The position numbers and the translations under genes are program-made. 64,000 nt of DNA from Tubulanus polymorphus (Eukaryota; Nemertea; Palaeonemertea; Tubulaniformes; Tubulanidae), in contig NC_134028.1 in the NCBI RefSeq assembly GCF_964204645.1, positions 25,952,153 to 26,016,152 on the forward strand. Direction: 5' to 3'. Of the stretch, positions 1 through 11,237 are shown in pieces; within the stretch, counting starts at the first letter, position 1; every line of letters starts with the position of its first letter. The notes under the pieces were generated by a model. The model did no database searches and was not told the DNA's origin. It saw only the letters and a list, made by a program, of their open reading frames with translations.

Positions 1-2748
1 GAGAAATTTCAAAAAGACGGTTGCGTTCAGCAGAAATTGTTCAACAGAATTGCTCATAATTATGTGAAATTAATCTTACAACCAGCTGAAATGAAAGAAG
101 CATTTCTACAGGTACTGTACTGAGTGAAATCTCAATATAGTAGACTACTCTTAACTCGAAAGTTTCAAGTTGAATTGTCTCTTAACACAAAGACATATCT
201 TACTCGAAATATCACCTTATTCAATGAAAAAAAAATTATTTGGAGTATTGGAGGAGTCTACTGTATTCCTAGTATTCTCAATCTTCAATTTTCAGTCATA
301 TCCAAGTCTTCTGGCTCAATCCGTGTATGCTACCTTCTGTGCGGCGTTTCCTGATTCGTACAGACAATTCAACGACGATTTCAAAGAAAATTTACATTGC
401 GTTATATCGCTGTGGGTCGTCGGATTGAAACCGGCTCCGAAATCATGGAAAAAGTGGAATCTGGATGAACTCGAACCCGCAAACATTAAACTCCGCGAAG
501 AAATGATGCAAAATAAGAATAAACCATCGAAGAAAAGTAAGTTATTATGGGAGATTGAGTCATATTTCAGAGAAGCACAGCCATTATTCACAAAGGGCTC
601 ATAGTAGTAGAGCTAGGGCAAAAGTCATTTGGGGTACCAAAGTCACGAGTAAGCACTTTTTACTTCATGAAATGTTTGTAAAAAGTTAGCACATTTTAAG
701 GGCCTGAAATAATTTGTTCAAAGATAAGCACTTTGGAGACTACCCAGATTTAACTATTTCAACAAACTTCCTTTACTTTCTTGAAGAAAATAAAATCAAA
801 TTTCAAGGTAACTGGCTTCCCTGAAAGGCAATATTTTATTCATAATCATATTAAACTCGATCCATATCTATCTAGGTTCGAGCACGATGACATTCGATTT
901 GGACATTCCAAGTCATCATTCTTCGCAGACGACATTGAATTCAAATCGCAGTACAAGCAGCAAACATTCATCGACTCATCGATCGATCGGTGCAGCGGCG
1001 CATCCGCTCAGAGGAATATTACGAGATACCGATGAAATTGAGACGGTAGCCGACGCCCAAAATCATCACCAAAAACGTGTTTTACTTCGCAGTAGAGGAC
1101 AAAATATCGACGAATTACAACCCGACGATGAAATAGAAGATAAATCGTCGTACCACGCTTCTAATAGTAACAAAGGAGGAAATCGGAAATCCGACGAATT
1201 CTGGAATTCTTCATTTAAGAAGAAAAGGGAAGTAAGTCGATGTAATGAATGTGGTTATCTCTGACACGAGTAGGGTCTTCTGTTTCGATGAAAGCTCATA
1301 ATACATGTATTGTTATACAGTAGACTCCTAACTCAAATCAATTAGGAGCAGAGATTTGTGTTCAAGGTGATAATTAGGAGTCAGACTGTAAAATTTCACA
1401 CACATTCCATTTCAATGGTTCTAAAATTTGTTTTCGAGAAGTGATAATTTGTCTTAGAAGCATTGGAATAATTTAGGAGTCTACTGTTTTTTCAAGAATA
1501 TCATAGTTTCAGTAGTAAGAATCGGAATCATTATTTTGTAGTCACATCCAGCTTGTAAAGGTCCAGACTTTACGAAACTCGTGTTCAACATTAGGGGACA
1601 ATCGCCTCTCGTCGCGCAGGTGATGAGAATGAAAAACCTGCGTCAACAATCAGGCTGCGATATCAAAATACAACGAACAGAGATACACAATCTTCCTCCA
1701 TATCCTTTACTTAAATCTCTGTGACTCAATTTCACCCAAAGTTAACTCAAAAATGAACTGATTTAACTCTTATTCATACATAACTGTGGAACCGGCTCCT
1801 GTAAAATAGATCTTCACATATTATGCCTATAATCTGTTTCATGTTTCATAAGTAGGGCTAAAAAATTGATACCTTGATACCCGGAAAGTTTTAACCGGCC
1901 GGCCACCTATCTGTCCTGCACATTACTTTCTTTTTAAACCCAGTAGCTACCGAGATGAACTAATTACAAATTTTATTGCATTTTACGAAAGTGACCCAGC
2001 CGATTAGGAGAAACAAGATATCAATTCTTTTAAGCCTTGGATTCCATATACTAGCCCACTCATTCAATCATCGCGATAATCCTTAACTCAATTGTACTGA
2101 AGGTTCGAGAACTTATATGGATCTAATCCAAGAATCATTCAAGGGAGTAACTAAACGCAGTAAAGAATTCGAACAGTAAGTCACTAAGCGAAGAACATTG
2201 TAATTATGGTAGACATTTGATGATGAGATGTTTGTAATTGAAGGCATGAAATTCGATTTTAGAATGTATGAGAATGGAAAGAAAGAATGGGGCTCGTATC
2301 TGAGAGATTATCATCGCAAACAGAAGGATAAAATGGCTAAGGAATCGGCATTTCTGGCGAATCCGAGAGAAGTAAAACGTATTAGTAATTTGATCATTTT
2401 AGAACAAAGGGTAAGTTGATACAAATAGTACAGGACGTAGTTCTGAGTTAAGATTCGACTCATTGAAAATAAACTAATTTTAACTCATGAGTTTTAACTG
2501 CGGAACTGGACCTAAAATTTTAAAATTTTAGAAGTTATCAAATACAATCTTAGAACTGCGTGAATTCAATTCTACTGTCAATGACTCCTCAAACAAAAAT
2601 ACCTCACTTAATTGATAAGTCTACAACAAACTCATAAACTAAATGAATTTATAATGGTATTTTTTATGGATGATTTCAGAAAGATCAGGATTCAGTGACA
2701 GCTGGAGCCGATTTAGCCCTAGAAGCTGCTCTCATGGCTCAAGAGTAA
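1..2748 (+). CDS. FAM227-family protein, 3' part (5' end outside window)
   Basis: Exons seen: 1-111, 296-536, 876-1231, 1542-1720, 2110-2146, 2213-2410 and 2680-2748 (stop TAA). All phases join to an open frame of 396 residues, N-terminus missing. The second exon carries the hallmark FAM227 block: SVYATFCAAFPDSYRQF, then a Trp-rich stretch ending KPAPKSWKKWNLDELEP. Later exons hold a Ser/His-rich low-complexity part, the conserved GQSPLVAQ segment, and a QRTEIHNLPP segment leading to TYMDLIQESF. The C-terminal part is charged (Arg/Lys/Glu). I know the family only as animal proteins of unclear function, with expression linked to testis and cilia. I cannot decide between FAM227A and FAM227B. 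The small exon at 2110-2146 and the 66-nt intron after it are the least certain; they were chosen because they are the only pair that keeps the frame. The gene is convergent with the TK2-like gene. Confidence 0.75.
135..265. repeat. Degenerate MITE copy with AGTAGACT ends
   Basis: The intron after the first FAM227 exon begins with AGTAGACTACTCTTAAC near 138 and ends with GGAGTCTACTGTAT near 252-265. These ends are imperfect inverted repeats and match the ends of the better copy at 1317-1487. No coding potential is seen inside. Confidence 0.4.
1317..1487. repeat. 171-bp MITE with perfect 15-bp inverted ends
   Basis: The left end ACAGTAGACTCCTAA (1317-1331) and the right end TTAGGAGTCTACTGT (1473-1487) are exact reverse complements. 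The element lies in the intron of the FAM227-family gene. TA precedes the left end, which would suit a Tc1/mariner-type target site, but the right flank does not show a clear matching TA. The interior is AT-rich and non-coding. Confidence 0.7.
1855..2025. repeat. Dispersed repeat, copy 1 (second copy at 38810-39010)
   Basis: This intronic stretch shares several blocks with 38810-39010: GGGCTAAAAA-TTGATACCT at the left, a CCGGCC...CACC block, TTTTATTGC-ATTTAC, and CCGATTAGGAGAAACAAG at the right. The ends (TTGATACC... and ...ACAAGGTATCA in the second copy) are inverted, which suggests a MITE of about 170-200 bp. Confidence 0.5.
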
Positions 2749-2799
2749 CCAATCATTCATTCGTAATTTTTGTGATATTTTTCTTTTCGAAAAGTGTTG

Positions 2800-2805
2800 A
2801 ATAAA
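2800..2805 (+). terminator. AATAAA polyadenylation signal of the FAM227-family gene
   Basis: An AATAAA hexamer lies about 52 bp after the stop codon at 2748. On the other strand TTTATT (AATAAA in minus sense) occurs near 2903-2908 and would serve the convergent TK2-like gene, so the two 3' ends lie within roughly 100 bp of each other. Confidence 0.6.
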
Positions 2806-3114
2806 ATGTATTCATTAATCAGAAACAAACACTTAATGTCCTTATTTCCGATATATGCCAACATTTGAATTGGAGACTCAACTCTTTGAATATCTAAAAT
2901 TAATTTATTCTCATCATCAAATTATACAAAAGTCTTACCATCTATTTACAAACAATCAGTTTATGTATTTACAATCAACTTTTTCAAGGCAGTTTTATAG
3001 CATTTTGTGATTAGAATAATTGAATTACTTCCATAATTAATTCAGTTTAAGATAAATGCAAGCAAGCACAGTTTTATATCTATACATATTTTGGCTGGTG
3101 AGAATGTTATAATC

Positions 3115-3255
3115 AGGGGCCAGTTGCATAGTCATGGCTTAGACTTAAGACCAGTCTAAGACCAACTTAGTTCTATAGCCAATCTAACAACTTAAGACCA
3201 ATCTTAGGATTTGAGATAACTTTTGGACTGAAGTCACGACTGTAACTGGCCCCAG
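3115..3255. repeat. Palindromic MITE with GGGGCCAGTT ends
   Basis: The element starts GGGGCCAGTTGCATAGTC and ends GACTGTAACTGGCCCC, giving inverted ends of about 16 bp with mismatches. The interior has CTTAGACTTAAGACCAGTCT and TTCTATAGCCAATCTAACAA blocks that reappear at 23020-23180 and 63745-63810, so it belongs to a dispersed family. It lies between the convergent FAM227-family and TK2-like genes. Confidence 0.65.
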
Positions 3256-3297
3256 ATCATTATGTTAATTTACCTCGCGACGAGGAATCGGTTATTT

Positions 3298-5731
3298 TCA
3301 CGCGTAGCCACAAAGAATTTCCCTTCGATGTAACTCGTAAACGTCTTTCATTTGAGGTAAGTTTCTATTCGCGTCCAACACCTGAAAATATAATTCGAGA
3401 AATACCGGTTGTTCATTAAACACAGGCGTGAAATAAATTCAAAAGCCGAATGGAGGATGAATTCAATTCTTACCAGTACAGGAGCGGGTAGTTTGGCAAC
3501 TGTTTGCTCGATCAACCATTTCTCGTGCAGATCGTGTAACTTTTCGATCAATTCCTAAATCAGACAAAAACGAAATCAAATGAAGTGATTTCGTCTGACA
3601 GAGATCTAAGACCCTCTCCATCCGTCGATATTCTCTAATATCTACTATCACTGAGTACTTACAAATGGCACACCGGAGTCTCCAGTCTCCTCTTTTCGTG
3701 CACGTTTTTGTATCCGATCGTAACATATTTCAGGGTCCGCTTTTAGATAAACTACAAACAAAGATTTTAGAGACTCGAAGATCTGGAGATTTCAATACTT
3801 CACTTAGCAATACTTAACAATACAACAGTAGAATTTAGTTAAGTTGTCATCGGATTAGTTATCAAATTAAACTTCCGGGTCAAGTTCCACAGTTTTGAGT
3901 TCAGGTCCTGTTGTCAATAGATGAATATTCTTAAATTGCGATTTGTATTTCCAATTCAATTTACTAGCCGACATGTCTTCATTTGGATAAGTTTTCAAAC
4001 AATCATTAATCCACCTATTTGACTGCGCATGCATTCAAAAACAGATGAATTCACATGGTTCACTTACCAAACAGATCAACTTTTACGTCTTCGATATCAA
4101 TAATAAATGAAAACCAATCCGAAAGCACTGCGTATTCCAACTCAGTGATTATACCACTGCAAAATATAATTCATCTTTCAATAATCGGCACATTTCATCC
4201 CAGTAGTTCGATTACTAAGAAATACTTTTCTGTGAATATACGAACTTACTCCCTGTAACTGTTCTCAACGAAACAATAACGCGTGCTGTACAACGACCTT
4301 TCTAACATTTTCACTGCTTTCTTCTACAAAACCGAAACATACAATCAGTATTCTCGAATGAATTAAACTAAGTGTGAAGAGGGTTGCAGAAAATTCGTCA
4401 TTACCGTTTTGGTGCGATGCATCTGTAGTCGCGTGAGTTGGGCGTAGTTGTTGAATGAGAAACTCCAGCGCACCGGATCCTGATACAGCAATTCCTGAAT
4501 AATCAGAAAAAAAATATCATGAAATATCGAAGTCGTTTTCTTCTTAAGGATTATTATGAATTATCCAGATGCGGATCCAAGGGAAGGGTGCAGAGGGATA
4601 CCAAAAAATATTGCGCTGAAAATTTCACGGGAAAATGAAAAATATTAAACTGGTACATAAAAATGTTAAAATTCACAAGCTTGTCCTCTTTAGTTCCAAA
4701 AATGAGTTAATGATTTTCCATGAGTTTTCTATCGGGGTGCCCTTTATATGACATGCTCTATTTTGAGGGTGAACCCCTCCTTGAGTGACGGCCTAGAGCT
4801 TTCTTACCAATGCATTGTGCCCACGGAGATTGCACCATTTTTCCACTGGCTCTTTAATCGCCTGAAACAAATTGAGCAAAATTGTATAAATATTTCAACT
4901 CTAGTCAGTAACCTGTCTGTGGTTTAGTTTCACGATCGGATATTTTCACAAACCACATAAGCCCATCCGATTATAAAAAGCTTACCACCAACGATTAGGT
5001 AACTAACTATTTCAACTCCAGCACAAGACCAGAAAATAAAGGTTGGTTTCAGTTATTTACCTCAACCACCGGAGAATTATCAAAGAATTCAATCAAAGTT
5101 GACTTTCCACAGCCAATATTGCCTTCTACAGATACAGTGAATTTTGACTGACGAGGAGACTTCAGATTCTTCAACAACGTCAGACAGTCTGAAAAATTTT
5201 CTAAATTTCAGTTTATCAACTTCTTTATATCGAAACGCGAGATGTTACATGTGAGAGACAACATGCTTGTTGGCGGCTGATATCATGTATAGCTACCCCA
5301 TAATCTAGACCAATTAGAGACAACATTTCTTATCATTTCCTAAATATTGATTGTGATGGTTTGTTTTCATGCTTGATTTTATAACTTATGGCGCAATACA
5401 TCAATATGAGACTTTGGTGGCTGAGATATAGCATTAACCTAGCCTACTAATAATAGTAGTTAGTAGGGGGACCTTTAAAATAATTTTATTGATAATTAAA
5501 AAAAGATAATTTTTTAATATCTATCACCTGGCATCCAACCTCTATATCTTTTAAGCATATAACTTAAAAAAATTTATTGAAAAAGCCATAATCAAAATTC
5601 GATTGAGAAGACAACGAAAGACAGTTGATTGTGATTGAATTGATTTTTGATATAAAAATTTTGCTAACAGTTAAAAATCTCATCTCACCAATATCAGTAA
5701 CTTGCTTTTCGGTATGCCACAAACCAAGCAT
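3298..5731 (-). CDS. TK2: Deoxynucleoside kinase, thymidine kinase 2-like
   Basis: Nine exons on the minus strand, 5' to 3': 5731-5689, 5188-5061, 4861-4808, 4494-4405, 4323-4250, 4156-4068, 3751-3663, 3554-3474 and 3381-3298 (stop TGA). They sum to 244 codons and join in frame. The protein has the P-loop EGNIGCGKST, the substrate-site block EPVEKWCNLRGHN, the RWSFSFNNYAQLTRLQMH helix, the ERSLYSTRYCF motif and a basic LID segment RIQKRARKEE. This is the dCK/dGK/TK2 family, which phosphorylates deoxynucleosides with ATP for the salvage pathway. The order and motifs fit TK2 or the insect dNK better than dCK, but a single multisubstrate enzyme is possible. The start MLGLWHTEKQ is the only Met in the open part of the first exon. 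I see no convincing mitochondrial presequence. Its 5' end faces RPL10A. Confidence 0.88.
4905..4957 (-). repeat. Dispersed 50-bp repeat block (copies near 21613 and 30282)
   Basis: Read on the minus strand this intronic stretch contains GTGAAAATATCCGATCGTGA followed by AACTAAACCACAGAC. The same block is found on the plus strand at 21613-21650 and, more diverged, at 30282-30320. It is probably an arm of a MITE family whose full borders I could not define. Confidence 0.45.
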
Positions 5732-5902
5732 CTTTTCCTGTAGATTCCTGACGTGGCTACTAAGGTTTCTCAAGAGTTTGAAAACAATTTTGATTTGTTT
5801 TTCGCAAGAACAAATTTCCCGGGAAAATTGTCAACGATCACAGCGCCGCCTATCGTCCGCGTTCAGAGGTCAGTCTTTCCTTCCGCCATCGTATCCGGCA
5901 AA
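5732..5902. promoter_or_regulatory. Divergent TK2-like / RPL10A promoter with 5'-TOP tract
   Basis: Only 171 bp separate the two start codons. On the RPL10A side a pyrimidine run CTTTCCTTCC at 5875-5884 sits about 20 bp before the ATG. It looks like the terminal oligopyrimidine start of ribosomal protein mRNAs, which couples translation to TOR signalling. No TATA box is evident. The TOP assignment is an inference from position and composition. Confidence 0.55.
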
Positions 5903-8852
5903 ATGAGGTACGTGTTCAATCTCCAGTCGAAATCGTATTTAATCTTTACTTCTGTCATTCCAAATTTTCAATTAATACATTCAAAGATTTTTGAAAACAT
6001 AAGTTACGAATATTGTTTGATATTTAGCTCGCTCGATATCATCTTTAGGTTTAATTTACATTTTGAAGAAAGGTTTTTATTTTTTTTGGCCAACCAAGTC
6101 AAATAAGTCTAAATATTTGAATGTTGCAGTTCGAAGTTATCACGAGACACTGTATTCGAGGCTGTTGATGCAGTACTCGAAAGCAGCAAGAAAAAGAAGA
6201 GAAAATTCACAGAAACCGTTGAATTGCAGATCGCTTTGAAGAATTATGATCCTCAAAAGGACAAACGTTTCTCCGGAACCGTCAAGTATGAAGATTTATA
6301 AATTTCAAGTGTGACCTGAGTTCTATCTCAGGAAGTTGGGCTCATTTATTGACCTGACGGACCTGCACCCAGGGTCTTTAATAAATTGGGGAGGTCGCAG
6401 GCGCCAAATGGCTGGTTGCCTGTCACCAAACATTTTAATTAATGTCATTTGCATCGTAGATGTAAATCGTTTAAAGAATGTTGCCTCAGAACAGGTAAAC
6501 ATTATGGTTATGATAGAATCATTCTAAATTTGTTGACTGGTGTAACTGAATAGCAAGTAATAAAGACCCTAGACCATCCTTAAGTTTTTACTTAAAACAG
6601 ACTGAAACCCCAACTGAAAAATGATTCACAACTTGAACTGTGTAAGATCTAAAAGATCTTAGGGTTAAAGCTGTGAAAAGGGTCGGAGTAACTCTGATCC
6701 TTTGATTAACAGTCATGAATTGCATTTACTAGAATGATGCCATGTTGGCCAAATATCCACTTCCTTGAAAATTTGAAAGGCTTTCTGGATGTAAGTTGAT
6801 AGTCTTTCGAAATATAACTAGGTTGAAGAAGGTACCTCGTCCGAATATGAAGATATGCGTTCTCGGAGATGCTCAACATATGGATGAAGCCACGGCTAAC
6901 GACGTACCCTGCATGGATGCTGAAGGCTTGAAGAAACTCAACAAGAACAAGAAACTGGTGAAAAAATTAGGTGAATAATATAATTAACAAATATATCTGA
7001 ATCCTGGGTTCGCGGGGTTGACATTTTCAGAGAAAAATCCTTCTATACTGTACAATCGCTATATTTGCTACTGTGGCAAGTGAGTACTCTTCGAGGTGAC
7101 ACCAGTGATTATTGCACTTAAAGTTCCTGACCATTTAGATTGACTTGCTTCAACCTCCTTCAAGTAAATCAGACGATTCTTGCTGATATCTTTTAAGATT
7201 GATAATACCGTTGATGATGTTTAGATTGGCAACTGGGGATCTGGTGCAAAATTTATTTCAAGATTCATTGGAAATGCACTCGATTATTACCATACAACTG
7301 ATTGTATCGTTGCGCACTTTTGTACCTTATTTCTATGATGAGATGAAATAATGTTGCATGTATTACCTTACATAAAATCATGGTGATATTCATTTCTGAG
7401 AATAATTTATTCATTCAACGCAGCCAGCCTCATTTGTCTCACGACTCGAGGTTTAAATTTTTCAAATTTCAAAATCCCTCCTTTTAAAAAGCGATAATTT
7501 CTATGATGAGATGAAATAATGTTGCATGTATTACCTTACATAAAATTATGGTGATATTCATTTCTGAGAATAATTCCTTCCTTTCCAGCCTTAATTATCT
7601 CCTGACTTGAGGCTGTAAATTTATCGCAAAATCCCTCCTTTAAAATATGATAATTTCTATGATGAGATGAAATAATGTTGCATGTATTACCTTACATAAA
7701 ATCGTGGTGATATTCATTTCTGAGAAATTGGAATCTGTAGTCATTAAATTTGTAATCAAAGTGAAACTTGTCACAGGAAGTCACGGAATACCCGTGGAAT
7801 TGGGTTTGGCTAATTAACAATGTCCAGGTGTCAGTTGGTCTAGATTCAGGACCTGTCAACATTTAATGGCCAGCTTATTAACTTACGACCTATCTTTAAG
7901 ATATAAGGCCACTTTTTGCTTGACTTATGTTACAACTGAGTTCGCACAGATCAGGGAAATCTAATCATCGGATAATCAATTTATGTCGATGAGCAATGAG
8001 CATTTTGTAACGCGTGAAATTTCATATATATACATATTTCTCTTCAGCCAAGAAATACGATGCTTTCCTGGCGTCTGATTCGTTGATTAAACAGATTCCT
8101 CGTATCCTCGGACCCGGTTTGAACAAAGCCGGTAAATTTCCGACGATGTTAACTCATAACGAGTCAATGACCGGTAAAATCGAAGAGGTGAAGGCCACCA
8201 TCAAGTTCCAGATGAAGAAGGTATGTGGTAGACATATGAAGCCTTTAGATCTTAATATCGTGTAGGGTGGCCGCTGACCTGCAATTCTGATATGTTATTG
8301 ACCGCGCCTTTCTTAATCGATACATGATTCATAGAAAATGAATAGATGAGATTTTAAACCAAGAAATTCGTTGGATTCCATTACGGGAATTTTTTTTCGA
8401 ATTGGAGGAAAGTGGTCACCCAGATTTCATGCGAGTGACTTATTTTCGAATATCTTCGAAATGCTGGCAAGACATATTAGTATTGCACGTCAGTAGGATT
8501 GAAGTAGATGCGGTCTTTTCATTATTTCCTTTTGATTGTACAGTCTAACTCGCTTGATAAGCCCTATAGTCTTCGATTATGACAACTTCCAGTCATTACA
8601 TGACCTAACCAGAGTCCGACTAATGGTATTCAATACTGTTATAATCAGTTACTAATTGTTGGTTGTGTTTAATTTCCACAGGTGTTGTGTTTGGCTGTTG
8701 CTATCGGTAATGTGAAAATGACCCGCGAAGAGCTGGCCGGTAATATTCAACTAGGAGTCAATTTCTTGGTTTCTTTGTTAAAGAAGAACTGGCAGAACGT
8801 TCGCGCTTTATACATCAAGAACACGATGGGTCCTTCGATTCGAATTTATTAA
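5903..8852 (+). CDS. RPL10A: 60S ribosomal protein L10a (uL1)
   Basis: Five exons: 5903-5907 (only ATGAG), 6130-6285, 6822-6970, 8048-8220 and 8682-8852 (stop TAA). They total 217 codons plus stop, the same length as the human protein. Recognisable blocks include [73 protein letters not shown] and [15 protein letters not shown]. The protein belongs to the L1 stalk of the large ribosomal subunit, near the E site. Intron 3 (6971-8047) carries three snoRNA copies, as is typical of ribosomal protein host genes. An AATAAA follows the stop at about 8871. There are no breaks or odd residues. Confidence 0.97.
7331..7404 (+). ncRNA. Box C/D snoRNA copy 1, probably U45-like
   Basis: A C box ATGATGA lies at 7335-7341 and a D box CTGA at 7396-7399, flanked by TTATT / AATAA that can form a terminal stem. 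The gap and overall size (about 74 nt) fit box C/D snoRNAs. Inside, GCATGTATTA is complementary to UAAUACAUGC of 18S rRNA (recalled from the human sequence). If the following CTTA acts as a degenerate D' box, the fifth-nucleotide rule points to the U known as Um172 in human, a site assigned to the U45 family. The C' box would be the weak GTGATAT near 7383. The snoRNA would be released from RPL10A intron 3. Confidence 0.75.
7498..7572 (+). ncRNA. Box C/D snoRNA copy 2, probably U45-like
   Basis: Second copy of the same RNA: C box ATGATGA at 7503-7509 and D box CTGA at 7564-7567. From C box to D box it differs from copy 1 at only one or two bases. It starts about 168 bp downstream of copy 1. 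The flanking DNA, with a shared CCCTCCTTT...ATAATTTCT block before copies 2 and 3, was duplicated too. Confidence 0.75.
7653..7728 (+). ncRNA. Box C/D snoRNA copy 3, probably U45-like
   Basis: Third copy: C box ATGATGA at 7659-7665 and D box CTGA at 7720-7723. AATTTC before and GAAATT after form a perfect six-base terminal stem, the best of the three. The guide GCATGTATTA is unchanged. It starts about 156 bp after copy 2 and lies 319 bp before the next RPL10A exon. Confidence 0.75.
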
Positions 8853-9662
8853 TTTATACCAAATCCGAATTAATAAAATCTGAATATGAGAAAGAGAATG
8901 AGTTTTTTACTAAATCGGTGAACACCACCGCTATAGGTTTTGCCTTGGTATCGAGCATTTTATTGATTCTTTGAGGTGGAAAACTATCGACCTAGGCAGT
9001 ATTGCAGCTTAGACTGGAGAGATCGGTATCCACACTCGGATAAAAGGACGAACGAGGAATTTGTTCAATTCTGGTCCAATGGTTGCGAACTTATTGTAAA
9101 CCTTGAATTACGTCCCAGAGATGCATTTAGAAATTATTCTAAGTGCGTCTTTCGTTTCAGCACAGAAACGTTATGCACATAGTTCTATAACAAAGGGAGA
9201 TATTCGCAAGGGAAATTACTTGCTTGCCACAGAAGGAATATCGATCCGTGTCAGATCTTAACCGTCTAATGCTGCCGCTATACACAACGTTGACGGCGAA
9301 CATGTGAACTAATCTAGAGCTCACATGCCACAGAAGGGTGGGGTGAATAGTCAGGTTGCCTGTCACAGACCGTTAACCAGTCTAAGGGATAAACGCGCGA
9401 GTCCACGCTCGACCGGCCGCTAATGAATGACGGTCAAGATCTAACATGCAAGCCCGGCAAATTTGAAAGACTATTTCTTGGTTTTTATACAACATCAGTT
9501 TAATCAATTGACAAAATAAAAAATGTACAAATATTCAGCAGTATATCATCTTCGGATTTTATCGTTTTACCGATAAGACTTTTTACATTGTATGTTATAT
9601 ATCATTTATCGTCGCATTTATTCAAATTCCAAACTGATTTCATACGTTAAGAATACATGAAA
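8853..9662. other. Intergenic interval, no gene seen
   Basis: Between the RPL10A stop and the 3' end of the 372-aa gene I find no conserved coding frame. There is the RPL10A poly(A) signal near 8871 and a stretch near 9343-9385 (GGTTGCCTGTC...AACCAGTCTAAG) that resembles the hairpin repeats at 42839-42898 and 50077-50125. TTTATT near 9615-9620 can be the minus-strand poly(A) signal of the next gene. Confidence 0.5.
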
Positions 9663-10781
9663 TCATGGTTTGTTAAACGCGGTTTGAAAAGAAGGAAGCC
9701 TTGTTGAATCATTCTCCTCTAATTCATCCGTGCTATCAGTTTTTTGTTCACGGCTCGCATGCGCAAATTGTTCTCGATTTTCTTGCTGACAAGTATCGAC
9801 AACCTCGGTTTCCGAATTCAACATTTCTATGAACGGAATTGCCTCGGAGATCGACATGCCCATCGGTACTACACCGTCCAGTAAATTCAGACTTTCCATC
9901 AGTAAGCAATTAGTGCCGCTAGCCCCTGTTTGATAAGTAAAAACATCCGGATAATCGAAATAAAACGACGACCCATGAGTCGAGCGTTGCCCCCAGCCGA
10001 CATGAGTAGGCGCGAACGGAAACACGTCCGTTGCAGACGGAGGCGGTGTTATACTTTGATAATACGGAATGTTTATTTCGGATAAATCCTGGGAATCCGC
10101 CACTACGTAAGATCTTCGTGTCGACACCTGTTCGCTTGGAATCAACGAGGGGCCGTCTACACAGTCCACCGCTGAAGACTGATTCGACGCCCAATCGGTT
10201 CTTCTTTCTATCAACGGAGTACCGATATCAAACGGCCGCGTAAGATCGTCGAATACTTTCGATAAATCTTTCTTCGGAATTGTTTCATCAGTTTTGAAGT
10301 CCTGATTAGATACGTTGTATCCTCCGTTGATCGGCTGGTCCATACACACCGGACCGGTCGGACCAACTCCATGTTTCGCGAGCGCTTGCACGAAACTATC
10401 CCAAGCTTTCGAATCGATTTCTTTCTCTTTTTCTTTCACTTTAGGGGTCCTCCTTTTTGTTTTCTCGCTCTTTCCATTGTTTCTCTTTTTAGTAGGCGTA
10501 TTCTTCTTTTTCAAAGGACTGTACCTATTTTCAGCAGTATCAGACTTACACGAGCTTTTCATCGGACTGTCAGACAGTTTGACACTGCTGAAACGGCCGC
10601 ATAACTTTGACGGTGATTGCGGCTGCGTGGCCGGTGATGACATTTGAAATTTAACAGCCGGATACGCTGTTGTTTCAAGCGTTGATATAAGCGCACTGGA
10701 CGCGCTAGTAACGAACTGCAACAAGTCGTTATCAAACGTCGATAACTTGTAACTTGTTTTCGCCATTGCCGTTGCCGTCAT
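9663..10781 (-). CDS. Uncharacterised Ser/Pro-rich nuclear-type protein, 372 aa
   Basis: The coding part is one exon of 372 codons plus stop. The ATG at 10781-10779 follows an acceptor (TTGCAG) by five bases, so an untranslated first exon is expected; a matching donor (AAAAG|GTAAGA) lies at about 11237. I do not recognise the family. Visible features: an N-terminal helix-like segment (residues about 9-35), several SP or TP sites, a very basic stretch KKKNTPTKKRNNGKSEKTKR near residues 90-125 (a likely nuclear localisation signal), a DSKAWDSFVQALAKHG segment that looks conserved, and an acidic, Ser/Thr-rich C-terminus. It could be a transcription regulator. A single coding exon, TATA box and ATF/CREB-type site resemble immediate-early genes, but this is inference only. 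Confidence 0.65.
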   Translation of the reverse strand: MTATAMAKTSYKLSTFDNDLLQFVTSASSALISTLETTAYPAVKFQMSSPATQPQSPSKLCGRFSSVKLSDSPMKSSCKSDTAENRYSPLKKKNTPTKKRNNGKSEKTKRRTPKVKEKEKEIDSKAWDSFVQALAKHGVGPTGPVCMDQPINGGYNVSNQDFKTDETIPKKDLSKVFDDLTRPFDIGTPLIERRTDWASNQSSAVDCVDGPSLIPSEQVSTRRSYVVADSQDLSEINIPYYQSITPPPSATDVFPFAPTHVGWGQRSTHGSSFYFDYPDVFTYQTGASGTNCLLMESLNLLDGVVPMGMSISEAIPFIEMLNSETEVVDTCQQENREQFAHASREQKTDSTDELEENDSTRLPSFQTAFNKP

Positions 10782-11237
10782 GATTTCTGCAAGTGAGATA
10801 TAAATTTTTGAAGATTCGTTTTGTTTTGCTAGCGATGGACAGTAATGCAAAAGATACAAATGTAGTCTGATCATTATGATATCAATGAAGAATCAATCAA
10901 TTGATCACCAATCGACGAATATCGATGAAGCCAGCCACTAGTCTATTAATTGTGGCGCTCCTCGTGGGGTCGAAATTAGCACAGAATGATAACCCTTTAT
11001 ACATAAAAATATGCATATCAGCATAGTTGTATAAATTCGTATTTCAATATCTTACCGTTTATTGCAGAAACGGATCATTAGCTTGGTTTTGATTTTATCA
11101 CAGCGTGGTATACGCAAAAATATCGTTACTCAAATTATATCGAAACATGTATAGGCTATATTATACTTTCTATATCATTGGCAGAAAACGCTCCTATTAT
11201 TTCCCAACCTTTGAAAAACTGATAATGAACTTCTTAC

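Noticed and set aside
7205-7304. A fourth C/D snoRNA candidate (GTTGATGATG ... CTGA) in RPL10A intron 3
   Set aside because: The box-to-box distance is long and the terminal stem is weak, and there is no guide I can match.
10782-10874. 31-residue upstream extension of the 372-aa protein
   Set aside because: A good acceptor lies five bases before the internal ATG, and a donor with TATA-driven exon is found upstream, so the extension is probably intron.
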